Source: Mesodorylaimus sp. YZB2_4 (Eukaryota > Nematoda > Enoplea > Dorylaimida > Dorylaimidae). Taken from it: 64,000 nucleotides of DNA. Made by a program: the position numbers and the translations under genes. The DNA lies in contig JASANH010000647.1 of assembly GCA_030248295.1 (NCBI GenBank), forward strand, positions 496,001 through 560,000, written 5' to 3'. Positions 11,442-23,654 of this stretch are shown in pieces. The stretch's first letter is position 1. Each line of letters begins with the position of its first letter. The notes beneath the pieces are model-generated. The model worked only from the letters and a program-made list of their open reading frames with translations. It made no database searches and was not told where the DNA came from.

Positions 11442-14268
11442 TCAGTCGTTTCCCACCGCCAATTCGTTCTTGATCATAGCCACCTCGAAAGATTCGATCG
11501 TTTTAGCATCGAGTCGATGACGACGGCCAACCTCGTCGGCCTTTGTGGCAGATTCGGCCGGTTTCGCCACTCTGGACAAGAGACCCGTCGAGGATGGATA
11601 TGGTTGGAAAGGCGATGAGTAGGCGGGCGTCCATGAACTGGTGAGGTTGGTCAATGTGGTGGGGTGAGGGACGAATACATGGCCGAAATCCTGGGGTGCG
11701 GCTAGCACGGACGTGGCGAGATGAGGACGATCGAAACTGAGCATTGGCATGGGCGGAAATGGGTACGGTTTCGATGTCGAAAGCAGCTTGGCTTGTTGCG
11801 CTGCCGGATTGGTAAATGGGAACGTGGCCCCCATGGCAGCCATAAGAATGCTAAGATGAAAGAGGGAATTTAATATAGACAGCTAATTCGTCAGCCTCGG
11901 TAATTTACCTGTTAAATTCGAAAGGCTTCGAAGCTGCTGCACTGCCAAGCAGCAGTCCGTACTTGTCCATCAAATGTGGAGCGATGTAAGGGTAAAGGTC
12001 CGGTGGTCGTTCATCCGTAACTCCGATCATGCCCGGCGGGTTCTTACAAGTTAACGGGTCCACAAAAGACAATGAGGTGGTCGGGACTAAGGATTCGACA
12101 TTTCGCATTTCCTCGTGCTTCAACCTCTCGAGGCGGTGCGACGCGACATGAGGTGGTGTCTTGGCTTGGGCCGACACTGTCTTTTCGAGATCCTTCCTCG
12201 CAGCAACTATTGGGATCGCATCTCTCGGTTTCAGTAATTGATCACTGGCTGACCAAGATTCGTTGGAACTTAAAGAAGAAATCACTAAAATATTGGAACA
12301 TTGGTACCCAAGTTGCAAAGTCCCTCAAGATCCCCTCCTGGTTTTTCAATTCACCTCGTGAACTTCGAGCGCACACCCGAGGATGTTTGCGTGGTACGGA
12401 CTGCGGGAGGGCATTCTCGTGACATTACGCGTGCCTTCCGAGCACAACGAAAGGCCAGGCACGTATTGCACCGCCACGGATCTGTCTCACAAAACGTAGG
12501 AAATAAGCGAAGGCTACAGCGTACCTGATTACATAATGATTACAAATAATCGATTTCTGCGTCACGCCTCGAATATTCTGCACGAGTAAAGCTGCTTCCG
12601 TCATTGTCCACACGTATCCGCCGGAAGTAGTCGATAAACGGTAATAAGTTGTGGTTGTATGACCGCTTTTGTACACTAAAAGTGAGAGAATATGAAGATC
12701 CGACCTAAGCATATTTACGTAGAGTAATATAACCTTGGATTGCTTGGGAAATGCTTTGATTTGAGAATGCTTTGGGGCCCCGACCCGACCCGATCGGCAA
12801 CACCCACCAGAGCAGCACAAGATAAGCACGCGCTTACTTTCTTTGAACTCTCGTGCCACACGTGGTAAATCTTCGGGATATACAAGATCATAAAAGGACT
12901 GACCAACCAATTTTTTGGCATTACCATACTGTAACGCTGAAGCGAGCCTGCGAATAGAAAGACACGCTGCTGACGTCAAGGAAAGGTTAGCTAAATGAAT
13001 AAATGTCCTACTTGTCACTGCAAAAACGAAATCGCATGTCCACTTCGTGCCGGGTACAGGCGACGCTCGAAGAAGAAGCTGACGTAAATGTCTTTTGCAA
13101 AGGAGACAATGAGAATGGAATGCAATACAAAATTCGAATATCCTCATCGGCCACCGTCGATTTTCCATCGAACGATGGCCCGTTCATTCTCTCACTCGGA
13201 TCGATAACATAGGCTTGCATAGGCTACGTGAGCATTGGATGTTATTCTTGGCAAGAATGCTTCGCTGAAGAGCACTTTACCTGATAAACAGCCATGGTCA
13301 ATTTGCGAGCTCGGCCTCCTCGTGGCGTCATCGCAGTCTTCATTCGAAAGAAGGTCTTGGACTCGATTGACGGCAGTAACGATTTGGTCGGAACCGACTT
13401 CGTTTCCGCGATCGTCCCCGTTTTATCAGAACCAGGTACTCGCAATTGCTGGCATAAAGCGTTCCAATCATCGTTATGCACGTAATCACGGAGGTACTTG
13501 CCAGCCAGATCGATCTGAAATCGCAGCAATGCGAGCTAAGGAGACTTTCTCAGGGACTGCTGTAGTCAACCCTGTTGTCGTGGAAGCAAGCGCGTCGGTA
13601 ACGGAACTACTGTACGCTGTCCTCAGCGAGCATGTGTTTGAGCACGAACTCCGAGGCCCCTTTCCTTACTGTAAGCGCCGAACAAGGCAAAACAAGCTTG
13701 GAGAGAGGACTTACTTGTGTAAAACCGACACTGGCTGAAACCCCTGCAGACACGTATAATAATTGACCAGCTTTATTCACGACCAATATGAACCCGTCCA
13801 AACATCGAGCCACGCTAATTTCGTCGATGTAGCTGGCTTCGTCCAAGATTCGATTCTTGGATTTTTCGGCGGCCATTGGAAACACTAGAACGAGATGAAA
13901 TGGTTCATAAAACTCGGGCTGCCCATTTCGCACGTTGTGTTTTCTGTACGAAAACAGCAGTCCTGGCTCGTACGCATGCCCCAACCCAAAATCGATAGGA
14001 AGAGAAAAGCTTTTTTGCAACGTCTTACAAGAACAGAAAAAAGGTGGGATTGCTTACATCGAGCCATGAGACGTCTCGTCCGACAGACCATGGAGGCCAA
14101 TCGCAATAGACCGATGCGATCGGCTTGATAAATGGTCTGCTGGTCCACATTGGGTAAGACATCGGCCAGTTCAACGTACACTTCCGATTCGGTCAATCGA
14201 CGACACTTGGCCGCCGATCGCGATTGCTCTCTTCTTTTGGCTGTTCTCATTGCTGGCATTTCAGTCAT
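11442..14268 (-). CDS. HIF-alpha-like bHLH-PAS transcription factor
   Basis: A DNA-binding class I bHLH-PAS subunit, expected to pair with ARNT. Exons: 14058-14268, 13715-13884, 13281-13514, 13012-13223, 12838-12947, 12525-12675, 11909-12268 and 11442-11850, closing in phase at about 618 residues. The bHLH reads RREQSRSAAKCRRLTESEVY then ELADVLP, closest in pattern to HIF-alpha. PAS-A contains ARCLDGFILVVNKAGQLLYV, then KTFFRMKTAMTPRG matches the HIF FFLRMKCTLTSRG block. PAS-B starts RHEVDMRFRFCSDK and continues GQSFYDLVYPEDL, YYRLSTTSGGYVWTMTEAA and SIICNHYVI. The C-terminal half is Pro/Ser-rich with no clear domain. I see no exact LxxLAP prolyl-hydroxylation site. The acceptor of exon 7 is uncertain: TTTAAG at 12269, or an extra tiny exon upstream. 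Sim and Trachealess are alternatives. Confidence 0.8.
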
Positions 14269-16941
14269 ATGCAAATAAGCACAAGTGCTTGTCGAGACTG
14301 TTTCTGAGGAATAGAAAAACAAATATAAAGTTAAGTGCTACAACTGCCTCTTCTCCTTTCATCCAACTCCGACGCGAAGCATATGTGAAAATGGGACTGG
14401 CCTAGACATTCCCCTCGCCAGACCCTGAAACCCATCGCAATTTCCATGGCAACGCCAGCGACGGAACTAATTCATGAACAGGACCTCTTCAAGAAATACT
14501 TATTATAATAAAAAAATTCGAAAAGTTCCAACTCAGGAAAACCCTTTCCAAATAGTCTTTCCCGCTCATCTACGAACAGATCAAGGCAGCGGTCAATCCA
14601 TTTCTAGCCATCCTACGCGTTGGAAAATTTGGCTTGGGAACCTATGTAGCAAAGGCGGGCACGTAGGCGCTGTGCACAAGCAGCCAAGCACACATTATTT
14701 CCTAGCTAGAAAGAAGAACTCGACGAGGAGGAAGTTGGCATCGATCGTCCAAGTCGGTCGTGGGGCTGCCTCGTTCTACTGCTGATGAGGAAGTCTGTGC
14801 GCGCACGTTGTTAGCCGCGGCGCGGCAAAGAAGAGACGCAGTGGAGACTGTGCGTCAACGCCGCCGCGTCTCCCGTAGCCAACCAGCAGCTGCCTATGAA
14901 AGAATGTTCAAGGGAGAATAGGACTTCCGGGTAACGCGCTTGACAGCCGCGCCTCCCCCGTGTTTTCGCTATTCGCTCGCTCCGGCAGAACTACATAGAA
15001 CAAGACTGACGTGAGCGAGAGGGCTGGTATCATTTTCGCATCAATCAGGGACGCGCGGGTGATTTGAAAAACGAAAACTTTCAAACGAAGAGAAGATACT
15101 GTAACTGCAAAAAATAAGCTGATATGAGATATGACCAGCGGGGAAAAATCGAGTGCAACGACATCGGTAATGCAGACCATGGTGCTTAGGGCGAGGCCAT
15201 GATCATCACGTGTGCATCGAAGCCGGGCTGGCTCGCACTTAATTACGTGACTATGGGGTAGCACGATAGAGCACCGCCATAATGACCAAGAGGAGTCGTT
15301 TATGATAAGCATATGACAGACAATGGGGCGCACGTGGGGGGCGGTACAATAACAGCTCCTAACTTCGAGCCCCCTTCCTCCCCGATCACGTGCTGTTGTC
15401 CGAAGAAGACTTGCCTCATCCGCCGCTTGTTCGTTTGCAACGGCCAACCAGCACGAAACAGGACTTCCTGTGCGGGCTCTGATCACTTGATCAAGGCCCG
15501 TTTTGCATTCACTAACCATCCAGGAGTAAAGGTCAGCTACATGAGCACCTCCGCATGATGAGATTCTGTACCAGCCGGCGGTTTCCTCAAATAATATCTA
15601 ATTGTTGAACCCTGTTGGTGACTTGCACCCGCTGGGCTTCGTCTCCGCTTGGATGACTTTGACTCAGTCACAAATGGACGACGAGGCCCTTTTCTAAACT
15701 AGCATCCATCAAAGGGGTTCTGGACGACCGCTCGTTAGCAAGTGCAACAGGTGGCAAAGCCAGTAATTGAGGCGGCCATAACGATAAAGGATTGCACTAA
15801 CAAAGCACACGATCTCAAAACCTGAACTCTAATCTGATCCGCTGTCCTTGCTGCATCGATCCATCCGTCCAGTCAGCCAGCCATCCACCAAGGCACTTCA
15901 GTCGGGCGAAAAGGAAAGAGGACGTGATCTAAGGATATTTATAAGCGCCAGTTTATTGCCTCTTCAATACGCTATTTCCGTGCCTAAAGTCATTTTCAAG
16001 ACAAGACTAGGAGTGGGCAAAAAAAGATAGCGCACAAGTAAAACTCACGGACTTCCGTGATAAAGGTAAGGTTCGATATTTTTAAGAACGCGTTTTCGAA
16101 ATAAGAGTGGGTTTATCTAGTCCGTTGGCACGTACTTCTTTTTTGTGCTCATAGGTACCGTAAGCATGGTATAAGTTGAAAACTGTATCCATTCTTGCAC
16201 GCGGTACCAGCACCACTCCCAGGAAGACGACAGTGAACGAAGACGCTTTGCAGGGGTGGCTGGTGATACTCCGAGTCAGATGCACCGAGCTAGGGTCAGA
16301 TCTTCAGTTCAGTCCGACCTCTTAATCAACTAGCCTCTTCCTTCTGCTAATGACAGAAATAGTTGGGAGTCAAAGTGTTCCGAGGAGAGAATTATCTACT
16401 TCCCCTTCCTCTTGCGTCAACCGTTTCCAAATGATTGAAGCTTGCTGGCGCCCACGGACACTATAACACTTTGCTGGGCTGGGCAAAACCAGGAACGACA
16501 TTACGAGCCCTGGTGACACGTTGTGGGAATAAGACTGGGTTGAATAGCGGTCAAGGCGACTTTGAAAATCAGCTAGATAGAAGAGCGAAGGACCTCGCGA
16601 GTGGCAAGATTGGTGGAAAGTGGATACGGACACGTAGCAGAAACGCACGTACTCTGATGGCCCTTTGTCACATAGTACTCAGTGATGAGAATGCAAAACA
16701 TGCTATTTATGGAAAGTGCCCTATGTCTCGTATGTTTGGACTAAATGACGTGGATTATGTTGCCTACAGCTGCACGCGGACAGCTCTTGTTTGGAACAAT
16801 ATTTTATGGCCTCACTGGGCTTAAGGAACAAATATAAAGGCTTCCTGTCGCTGTAGGCCTTCATTCGAGACACTATTTATAACTTCAAGACATGTAAAAG
16901 CTCAGGCAACAGCGACCATGTCAGTGAGAAGGTCCAAACGG
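14269..16941. other. Intergenic, no gene recognised
   Basis: About 2.7 kb upstream of the bHLH-PAS gene and downstream of the Pro/Gln-rich gene. Frames of 60-200 codons occur on both strands, but none shows a domain, signal peptide or splice-consistent neighbours. The 5' UTR of the bHLH-PAS gene probably begins near 14300, where CTATTCCTCAG precedes the first coding exon. Confidence 0.45.
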
Positions 16942-18319
16942 CTACTGGCGAATGACTCCAACGTCAGCCACCCCAAAACGTTGCAGCAATTCTTGCTGAT
17001 GGTCTTGAGTACCAGCATTGGGACTGGGGGCTTGGGGATCGGATTGCTGTTGTATGCGGGTCTCATCGGAGTAGTGCAGGCGACGGGCGGATTTCAGGAA
17101 ATTCCTTGGATTGCCCGCGTTTCTATCGTTGATTTTCTGCTCTGCTTGCGGCGAGCCAGGGCCAGCAATCTCTCGTGGGGACTGAGTGGGCGGAGTCGAA
17201 GCAGGTGTGGCATCCGTATCATTGTCAGTTGCCAACTCGCTGACATCGACCACGGATTGCTGCCGGTTGAAGTTGGGCCGGGATCTGCGAACAGGACTAT
17301 CGGGTCTCGGGACGCCTTCATCGTTGCGAACTTGTTGCGGATTCCTGAATGCTTGACCTTGGCTATGAACTGGGGCGCCATGGTTATCAACTCCTTGATG
17401 AGCCTCGATTGGGTGCTGACCTGGAATCTGTTGTGCAGGGCGGTTGTTCAGTACTCGGGGATCTTGAGGGAAGCCGGCTTCTTGACGCTGCTCGAACGGA
17501 GGTATTCTTGGTGGTTGTTGCTGTTGGACTGATGGTGGCTGCTGAAAGAAACGAGCAATGTGCTCTTGCCCCGGTGGCTGATGGAACCATTGAGGCGTTA
17601 GTGGTTGTGCTGGCTGCCTCTGATCTGGCTGGAACTGGTGCTGTGTTTGCGCTTGATGTGGCCGTGGCTGCAGTTGCTGCCACCTTTGCTGGGGTGGGAT
17701 GAACGGACCTTGGCGCTGTTGGTCAGGGAGGATGGGATGCTGTGAAATCACGGAGTTTTCAACTCTGAAGGGCGACAGCTGATTTCCAGACCCTATCCTT
17801 GGAGAGATTTGTGCGGTCGGACCATCCTCTGGCAACAAGGCTGCGTGCTTCTTGGTTGACTCTCCTTCCTTGCCTTCGGATCTCATCTCACGATCGCTAG
17901 GCGGAGTGGTAGCTTCCGTGGCCTTTGGAGAAGCGGATGAACGACCGAAGTTAAACAGTCTCTCCAACAAATTGGAATTGATGTTTTGTTGGGGGTCAGG
18001 AGCATTGTCGACCACAAAAGCTGGTTTCGTTAGCCCATCGTCAATATCATTGGACTGGTCGATGCGAGCACTTTCGGTTGTGCCTATTGTCGTCGTGTCT
18101 GATCCGAGCGTAGTAGGAGTTGGGATAGTAAATGAGGGGAGTTGTTGGACATAGCCTGCTAGTGGTGCCAGGAAATGTGTGAGCAGTTGGGCATTCGCGA
18201 GCGAGCCTAATAAAGTACTCGAAGTGTAAGAATTCTTCATTCGGGAAATAAGACTAAAACTTCTTACCTGCAAGCACTAACAAGGTACACACTAGATAAC
18301 AGCGTGTTGCTGGTTCCAT
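16942..18319 (-). CDS. Secreted Pro/Gln-rich low-complexity protein (two exons)
   Basis: Exon 1 is 18268-18319 and exon 2 is 16942-18206; a 61-nt intron (GTAAGAAG donor, TTATTAG acceptor) joins them in phase to 438 residues. Exon 1 adds a signal peptide, MEPATRCYLVCTLLVLAG, continuing SLANAQ with an Ala-Asn-Ala cleavage site. The mature chain is Ser/Thr-rich at first, then from about residue 160 strongly Pro/Gln-rich (for example QQQQPPRIPPFEQRQ and QPRPHQAQTQHQFQPDQRQ), then charged and Ser/Arg-rich. It has almost no cysteine. Such composition is seen in extracellular matrix, eggshell, cuticle and glue proteins, but no homologous family is recognised. A TATA-like ATATAGG lies at about 18393-18400. 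Confidence 0.72.
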
Positions 18320-20051
18320 GACATCAACAACCTCTACAACTGACTAAGCCAAGCGGAAAGAATCGACTGTAATATCCCACTGTCCTTGGCCACCTATATT
18401 TCAAAAAGCAAGTGCCAGTATTTGAGTAATTTTCGCATGCAGGTCACGCCATCGAGTTTCACTTGCATGTTTTAGGGTCGCACTGCGTCTCTTTTGTTCA
18501 CCCGGGGTGTCAATGTACGACGACCTTCTCCTTTCCCGATGCCTCGTCGTGGCGCAATGACATTATGGTCGCGTGGGTATGAGAAAAATTTAGGCTGCAT
18601 TACACGATTTAGTTCAATGCCATTGTGCACAGAGATGATCACTCAAATACTATGTCTCAACACTGTGTCATCGGAAGAGGCTTCCTGAGTTCATTGAAAG
18701 TTCTAGACTAGGCTAAAAATAAAAGTAGGAGACACGCGAAGGACCGGAAGTTAAGGACAACTGGAAAGTTGAAGGGGTGTAATTAGGGCTCGCACCTGAC
18801 ACTCTATTCCTTTATGCCTAAGTCCGACTCGATGTGACCAGACAAATTACCCCAGGAAATCAGGCGTTCAGTCAAGTGTCAAGTCGCGTCCAACATTCAA
18901 CTCACGATCATAAGTGGTCGAATTCAGACCTTGCTTCTGACACCGTCTAGTTAGAAACCTCTTCTCTCTCTTAATTAGTCAATCGCCAGGTTTGACTGAC
19001 ACGAAGAACGGCAAACATATACGTCCGTGTCCAAAGGAAAACAAAGCTGGTCGTCTGCGGGCATGTTTTTTCCGCCCCGACAACATCGCAATATCTTTGA
19101 AGAGTGTAAAAAATGTGAGTCTTGTTACCCAAGACTTTTTGGTAGACTAGCAAACCTTTATAATCCACGTTGTACAACAATATTATCTCGCACTCTCGTG
19201 CTGCCGCTAAAGGAAAGAGAAAGCGTGTGCAGTGTAAAGTGGGAGGACGTCTGGGTCAGCAGTGTACAGTAAAGCAAGAAACCAACCCATGGTCTGTTGG
19301 AGGGGACGGCTGCACAACAACTGCTTTATCACGAGTTGATGGGCGATTAAGACGTTCTTGTGTTCCTAATTTCGCAAATAAAGCATCAACGACACGTCGC
19401 GAATCAAAAAAAATTTACCGGAAAGGTCATAGTGTCGCACTTGGCAGACAAACAGCATCAAGAGGAGAGCCTGCATTGAAGTGATGAAGCACAGATTGTA
19501 TTCATGGGGCCCAGAGCAATGTAGCGTGTGTAAAATGCATGTCCTGTACTGCATAGGTAGCTTTGACTGACGATAAGGAGTGACAATATGCTTGACATTT
19601 CATGATTGGGAATATTTTCAGAACAACCGGAATCTAAAACAGTTGGGACGATATGACATAGGCATCTTGCAAAAGGTAGCAAACTGCTGTTTACGATTGA
19701 TTTGAAGTCAAATACCACTCTAAGGGATGAATATTGCTTATATGCTTGCTTGGATTTCTCAGCTGATCCGCAGTGCCCTTTCTGACGAATAATGACGCTT
19801 GCGTCCATTCTTAGCTCTGCTGTGACGACAGGGCAGAATTATGGGACATTTGCGCGCACAGTGCAGCTTAGATGCCACCGATCCGATAATAAAATAAGAA
19901 CACAGAGTGCGTGACGGGGGGGGAGGGGGGAGGGGGGGGCAAATGCGTGCACATGACAAATCATGGACAGCACAGACCTCGAATAACTGCCCCTCGAGTG
20001 TAGCATGCGGGTATACTGCAATCATCAACTCCATGTAGCCTAGTGCACCAG
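18320..20051. other. Intergenic, no gene recognised
   Basis: About 1.7 kb with no supported gene. It includes a G-rich tract at 19916-19939, listed separately. Confidence 0.5.
19916..19939 (+). repeat. Poly-G tract with two interruptions
   Basis: Twenty-four bases of G broken by two A residues. Runs like this can form quadruplexes and often carry sequencing length errors. Confidence 0.9.
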
Positions 20052-21047
20052 TTAGCCCGCATTCAATGGCTCGACAGTAGTCTGGTCCTTCCCCCTCAGC
20101 ATCATCCGAGCATATTGCCGAAATTTCTTGCTTCTTGCGGTCAACGAGATGAATTCGACCAGTGCATTGCCCGATTTGACTACGCTGGCTATATCATAGA
20201 TTGTAGAATATACGAAATTGCTCCGGCCACCAGCGATTGCGATATTCATGGGGATTTCTGTCATGACCCCGAACACAGTGTAGAGTGCCATGATCAACTT
20301 GACAGTGGGCATCATGGCAGCTTGCTGTTTCGTAGCTTGGTTATTGACCGTTTGGTTGATGTTGCTCGAACCAGTTTCGTTCTTTTTCCACACGTGTTGC
20401 TTGTATCGAAAACAGATCCACATGATCGAATAGACTACAACCACCGAAATTGAAAAGAATAAGACTAGTTCTCCGAATACGCTGGCGAATGTAGGGTGAA
20501 CCGCGTCCATGAATGATCTGCACTTGATAGTTTTGACCATCGTTCCAGTAGCATACGCGATGACTGTGAGAAGGCAAGTGGCCATGCCGAAGCTGCCCGC
20601 GACCAGCCACACGTAGCGTTTGCCTAAACTTCGATACCACATCGGCCAAATCAGGCTGATCAAGCGATCGATGCCAATCACGCAAGTCATTTGGGCATTG
20701 AAAGGAACTCCGAACAAGCCGAACACGCCCGCTGATATCATGCAATTGAGACCAGTCCGTTCGACGACTACGGTTTTATAAAACACGCAGAACTTGTCGA
20801 CTGCGCGGGAGAAATGATGCAAGCTTACCAAACACGAACCTAAGCTTGCGACTGCTATAAATTGGAAACACGGAGTCTGCAAAGGTTTCGTAGTGAAGAT
20901 GACAGCAATGACCAGAATATTTCCAAAAGTGCCACACACACCAACCGCAGTTTGCAAAATGGTGCCGACGAAGAAAACCGCGTCTGAAGCAGAGACACCG
21001 ACCGACAAGGTCAGGGTTCTATTTTCTTGCGATGTATTTGCAGCCAT
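20052..21047 (-). CDS. Rhodopsin-type GPCR, Srsx-like
   Basis: Single-exon seven-transmembrane receptor of 331 residues from the ATG at 21047; the open frame extends further upstream only through a non-ATG codon. TM1 contains GTFGNILVIAVIF, TM3 ends in MTCVIGIDRLISLIWPMWYR (DRL in place of DRY), and TM7 is near KSGNALVEFISL. The TM3-TM4 pattern IDRLxxxxWPMWYR is like nematode Srsx-type chemoreceptors, although many invertebrate orphan receptors share it. N-terminal Asn-glycosylation sites (NTS, NRT) precede TM1, and the last intracellular loop holds NQTVNNQATKQQ. The ligand is unknown. Confidence 0.8.
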   Translation of the reverse strand: MAANTSQENRTLTLSVGVSASDAVFFVGTILQTAVGVCGTFGNILVIAVIFTTKPLQTPCFQFIAVASLGSCLVSLHHFSRAVDKFCVFYKTVVVERTGLNCMISAGVFGLFGVPFNAQMTCVIGIDRLISLIWPMWYRSLGKRYVWLVAGSFGMATCLLTVIAYATGTMVKTIKCRSFMDAVHPTFASVFGELVLFFSISVVVVYSIMWICFRYKQHVWKKNETGSSNINQTVNNQATKQQAAMMPTVKLIMALYTVFGVMTEIPMNIAIAGGRSNFVYSTIYDIASVVKSGNALVEFISLTARSKKFRQYARMMLRGKDQTTVEPLNAG

Positions 21048-21726
21048 AGTGTAAAACCTGATACTCGGGTTGCCAGTCCGGATCAAAGACAGATCGCGAG
21101 CCAAATGACAATATCAGTCTTTGTTCGAGGTTTATCTGTGGTATTGATACGGTTTAATGGGAATTGAGCCAGCAAAGAAGCCTGACGCGCTCGAGCCCAC
21201 TCAAAGTCGGCCCGATCTGTAAGTCAGTCAGTAAAGCTGCTTGAGGAACGTTTGGCTAAGCATGGCTGGAAATTCGTTCCCAGGTAAAGATTCTTGATCT
21301 GAGAAAAACTCGCACCAGTTCAAACTCTGATAAGCGGATCAAAAATGAAGATTGCGCACATGTGATACTTGTGTTTCGATACCAAACGAGACTTGAAGCA
21401 TAAGAAGCATTTTCGCATCTCGAATATCTCGATACCTGCATCAGAATACGCCACCATTTTTTTCAAAATCACACCCAAGAACAGAATAAAATTGCTCTCA
21501 CGCAGCGTCAGCAGAGCCGCGTGAGCTGTCACGTTGCTGTCCGACGTGACCGCGTGTGGAGAAGAGCAATCTCGAGCCCAACCGCACTAGACGAGAATTA
21601 TATTACGGTTCCCTCTACATCACACCAGTCGTCTGCTTTGGCCGTAGCCCTGGCTAGCAAGCTTTACAATACCGCACACGACACTGTATGATACCTACGC
21701 GGGAGATACAAGCTCAACTGTGACAC

Positions 21727-22573
21727 TCACCTCCCCCTCAGTTTACGAGAACTCTTACACGAAACACGAAATATCGAAACGCAAAAATCATGATCATTGG
21801 CGTCGTAAGTCGCCCATCTCCATTGACATCGTCCGACCGTATTGCACGCTGTTGATTGAGCTTGATCGAGCGGCACATCCTTAAGCATGCCCCGCACTGT
21901 ACTACACCTTCCGCCAACCGTACTTTGGTCCTCGTCCTGCCGATATCCCTGACACTCGTCACTCTGCTCACCATATTCTTCGGATCGCGAGCCGTCATCC
22001 GAAACAGAATTGACTCTCCGCCTCCGGTCAACCGACCGTCCGTGATCATTCTGATAGTTACCACGACTGTAACCCTTGCTACTACTTTCCCGGGAGGAGA
22101 AACGTCGTCCTCGACTGTGCTGGTCACTGCGACCTGGACTATGTCGTCCTCTACTGCTTTGGAACTCCCTGCGGCCATCTCGCTGCGGATAACTACTACA
22201 AGACCTGTGCTGACCACCCGCGTGATCGTTTCTGCGATCCACGCATTCTCGTGCAATGTGACCCATCTGTCCGCACCGGTAGCAGGCCCTGTTGCTTGTA
22301 CTACCAGTCCTGGCTTCTCCGACATGCGAGAGTTGTCTATCATTTCGTTGCTTCCCCACTATCTCGCCGCATGACTCGGCTCTTTCCGCGATCGCCCTCG
22401 CTCTCAAGATTCTTGCCCGTATCAGTCAACTCGTTCCACTTGGCGAAAGCCTCGCCTGTCACCTACACTTTGATACCCGCCATGACTTGAACGACGGACC
22501 ACCGCCCTAACGTACTATAGGTACAGAGAGTCTCCACCCACTCGAATGGGTCTATCTTTTCAACGTCGCCCGA
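21727..22573 (-). pseudogene. gag fragment A with CCHC zinc knuckle
   Basis: It starts with SGDVEKIDPFEWVETLCTYS at about 22570, breaks frame near 22460, then resumes as ARAIAERAESCGE and reaches a zinc knuckle, CYRCGQMGHIAREC (about 22246-22284), followed by an Arg/Ser-rich tail. This is the capsid-to-nucleocapsid part of a retrotransposon gag. Frame breaks and the lack of pol show it is dead. Confidence 0.75.
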
Positions 22574-22726
22574 TCGCTGCGAGCACCTCACAGCAGCGTA
22601 AAGAAGGTCATCGGCGGCGTAAAGAAGTTGCAGTGTGGCTAAAGACCTGTTGGACTCTTCAATCCACCTCGTGGCTGCGGTCGAGAGCGGTTTGTCGGTC
22701 AAGCGAGGACACGACAAAGAGCGAAC

Positions 22727-23549
22727 ATGATGGCCGATGAAGTTGGGTCCGATCAGCAATCTGGGACCACAACCGAGCCTTCACGAGAATAGTAAGTTCT
22801 AATGACTCTTCTGAGGCGTACTAATCACCCCTATCGTTTTAGTGTGACGCCTATCGACCTGCTCGACCCGTACGCTTTCTGGCTGTTCAAAGCGGTGATC
22901 GATCCAGACCCTGCCAATGAAACTCGTCTGGGAATGAAAGTAATGGTCATGCCGACTGGTGTCGTCGAAGTGGTCACCGTCGCCCAAGGTGGAACGGCCG
23001 AGACGAGCGGCGTCAAACCAGGCTTCTTCCTCTTGGTGATCAATGGCTTCAAGAATCCTCAGCGAGCCGAAGACGTGTCTGTCAATGACAACTGGCCCAT
23101 TCGAATGACGTTCGCCGTTCGACGAAAGAAATGCCTGGATCCCGCCACGCCGTACTCGTTCACTTGTTCGGACGAGATCAGCAAAGACAGCCGATATTTT
23201 CTGTTTCGGTAAGTCTCGTTCTCTTCCCCAAATACGGATGAACTCTACGCGCTCTTTTTTCAGAATCGACATGACAACTTGCCCGCTGAACGCCTTTCAC
23301 TTTGTCGAGGGCATCCGAAGGCAAATCTGCGTTGGGGTCAATTCAAACCGAAACGTGCTGTCACTCTTCGGAATCCAGGTCAGAGACGTCGTCATGGCTA
23401 TCGAAAATGAAAGAGTTCGCAACGTCTCCCAATGCGAGCAGTTGTTGGCGGCCGCTCACTTCGACATCATCGACATCGCGATTATCGACTTCGACATCAT
23501 CGAAAGTGATGAAAGATGTGATGTGCGCACGCATTTGTCTTTGTGTTGA
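22727..23549 (+). CDS. Two-PDZ-like-domain protein, nested in the LTR relic
   Basis: Three exons (22727-22791, 22843-23208, 23264-23549) with short GT-AG introns of 51 and 55 nt close in phase to 238 residues. Residues from about 45 form a PDZ-like fold: RLGMKVMVMPTGVVEVV, then a loop and GVKPGFFLLVINGFKN. A second PDZ-like segment near residue 165 reads NRNVLSLFGIQVRDVVMAI, then RNVSQCEQLL. The carboxylate-binding GLGF-type loop of each is poorly conserved. I recall two-PDZ proteins of similar layout in nematodes, but the match is by pattern only. No stops or frame breaks interrupt it, unlike the gag fragments around it, so it is probably a working gene or a recent copy. Confidence 0.68.
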
Positions 23550-23654
23550 GTTCTCGCAAATGATTGTGTCCAACAGTGCTGGCGAAAGCGTAAATGTTCT
23601 GATCGTGGTCCAATAGTTCCGACCTTTCAAGCAAAACGAAAAATCGCTTGAGAG

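Noticed and set aside
13607-13710. Read-through of the bHLH-PAS exon past 13715 to a stop at 13607
   Set aside because: The GTAAGT donor at 13714 joins the next exon in phase and restores PAS-A, so the read-through is intronic.
16918-17702. Long plus-strand frames opposite the Pro/Gln-rich gene
   Set aside because: They are the antisense of low-complexity codons; the minus strand has the signal peptide and the splice.
21856-22374. 172-codon plus-strand frame over gag fragment A
   Set aside because: The minus strand carries the zinc knuckle; the plus frame is its shadow.
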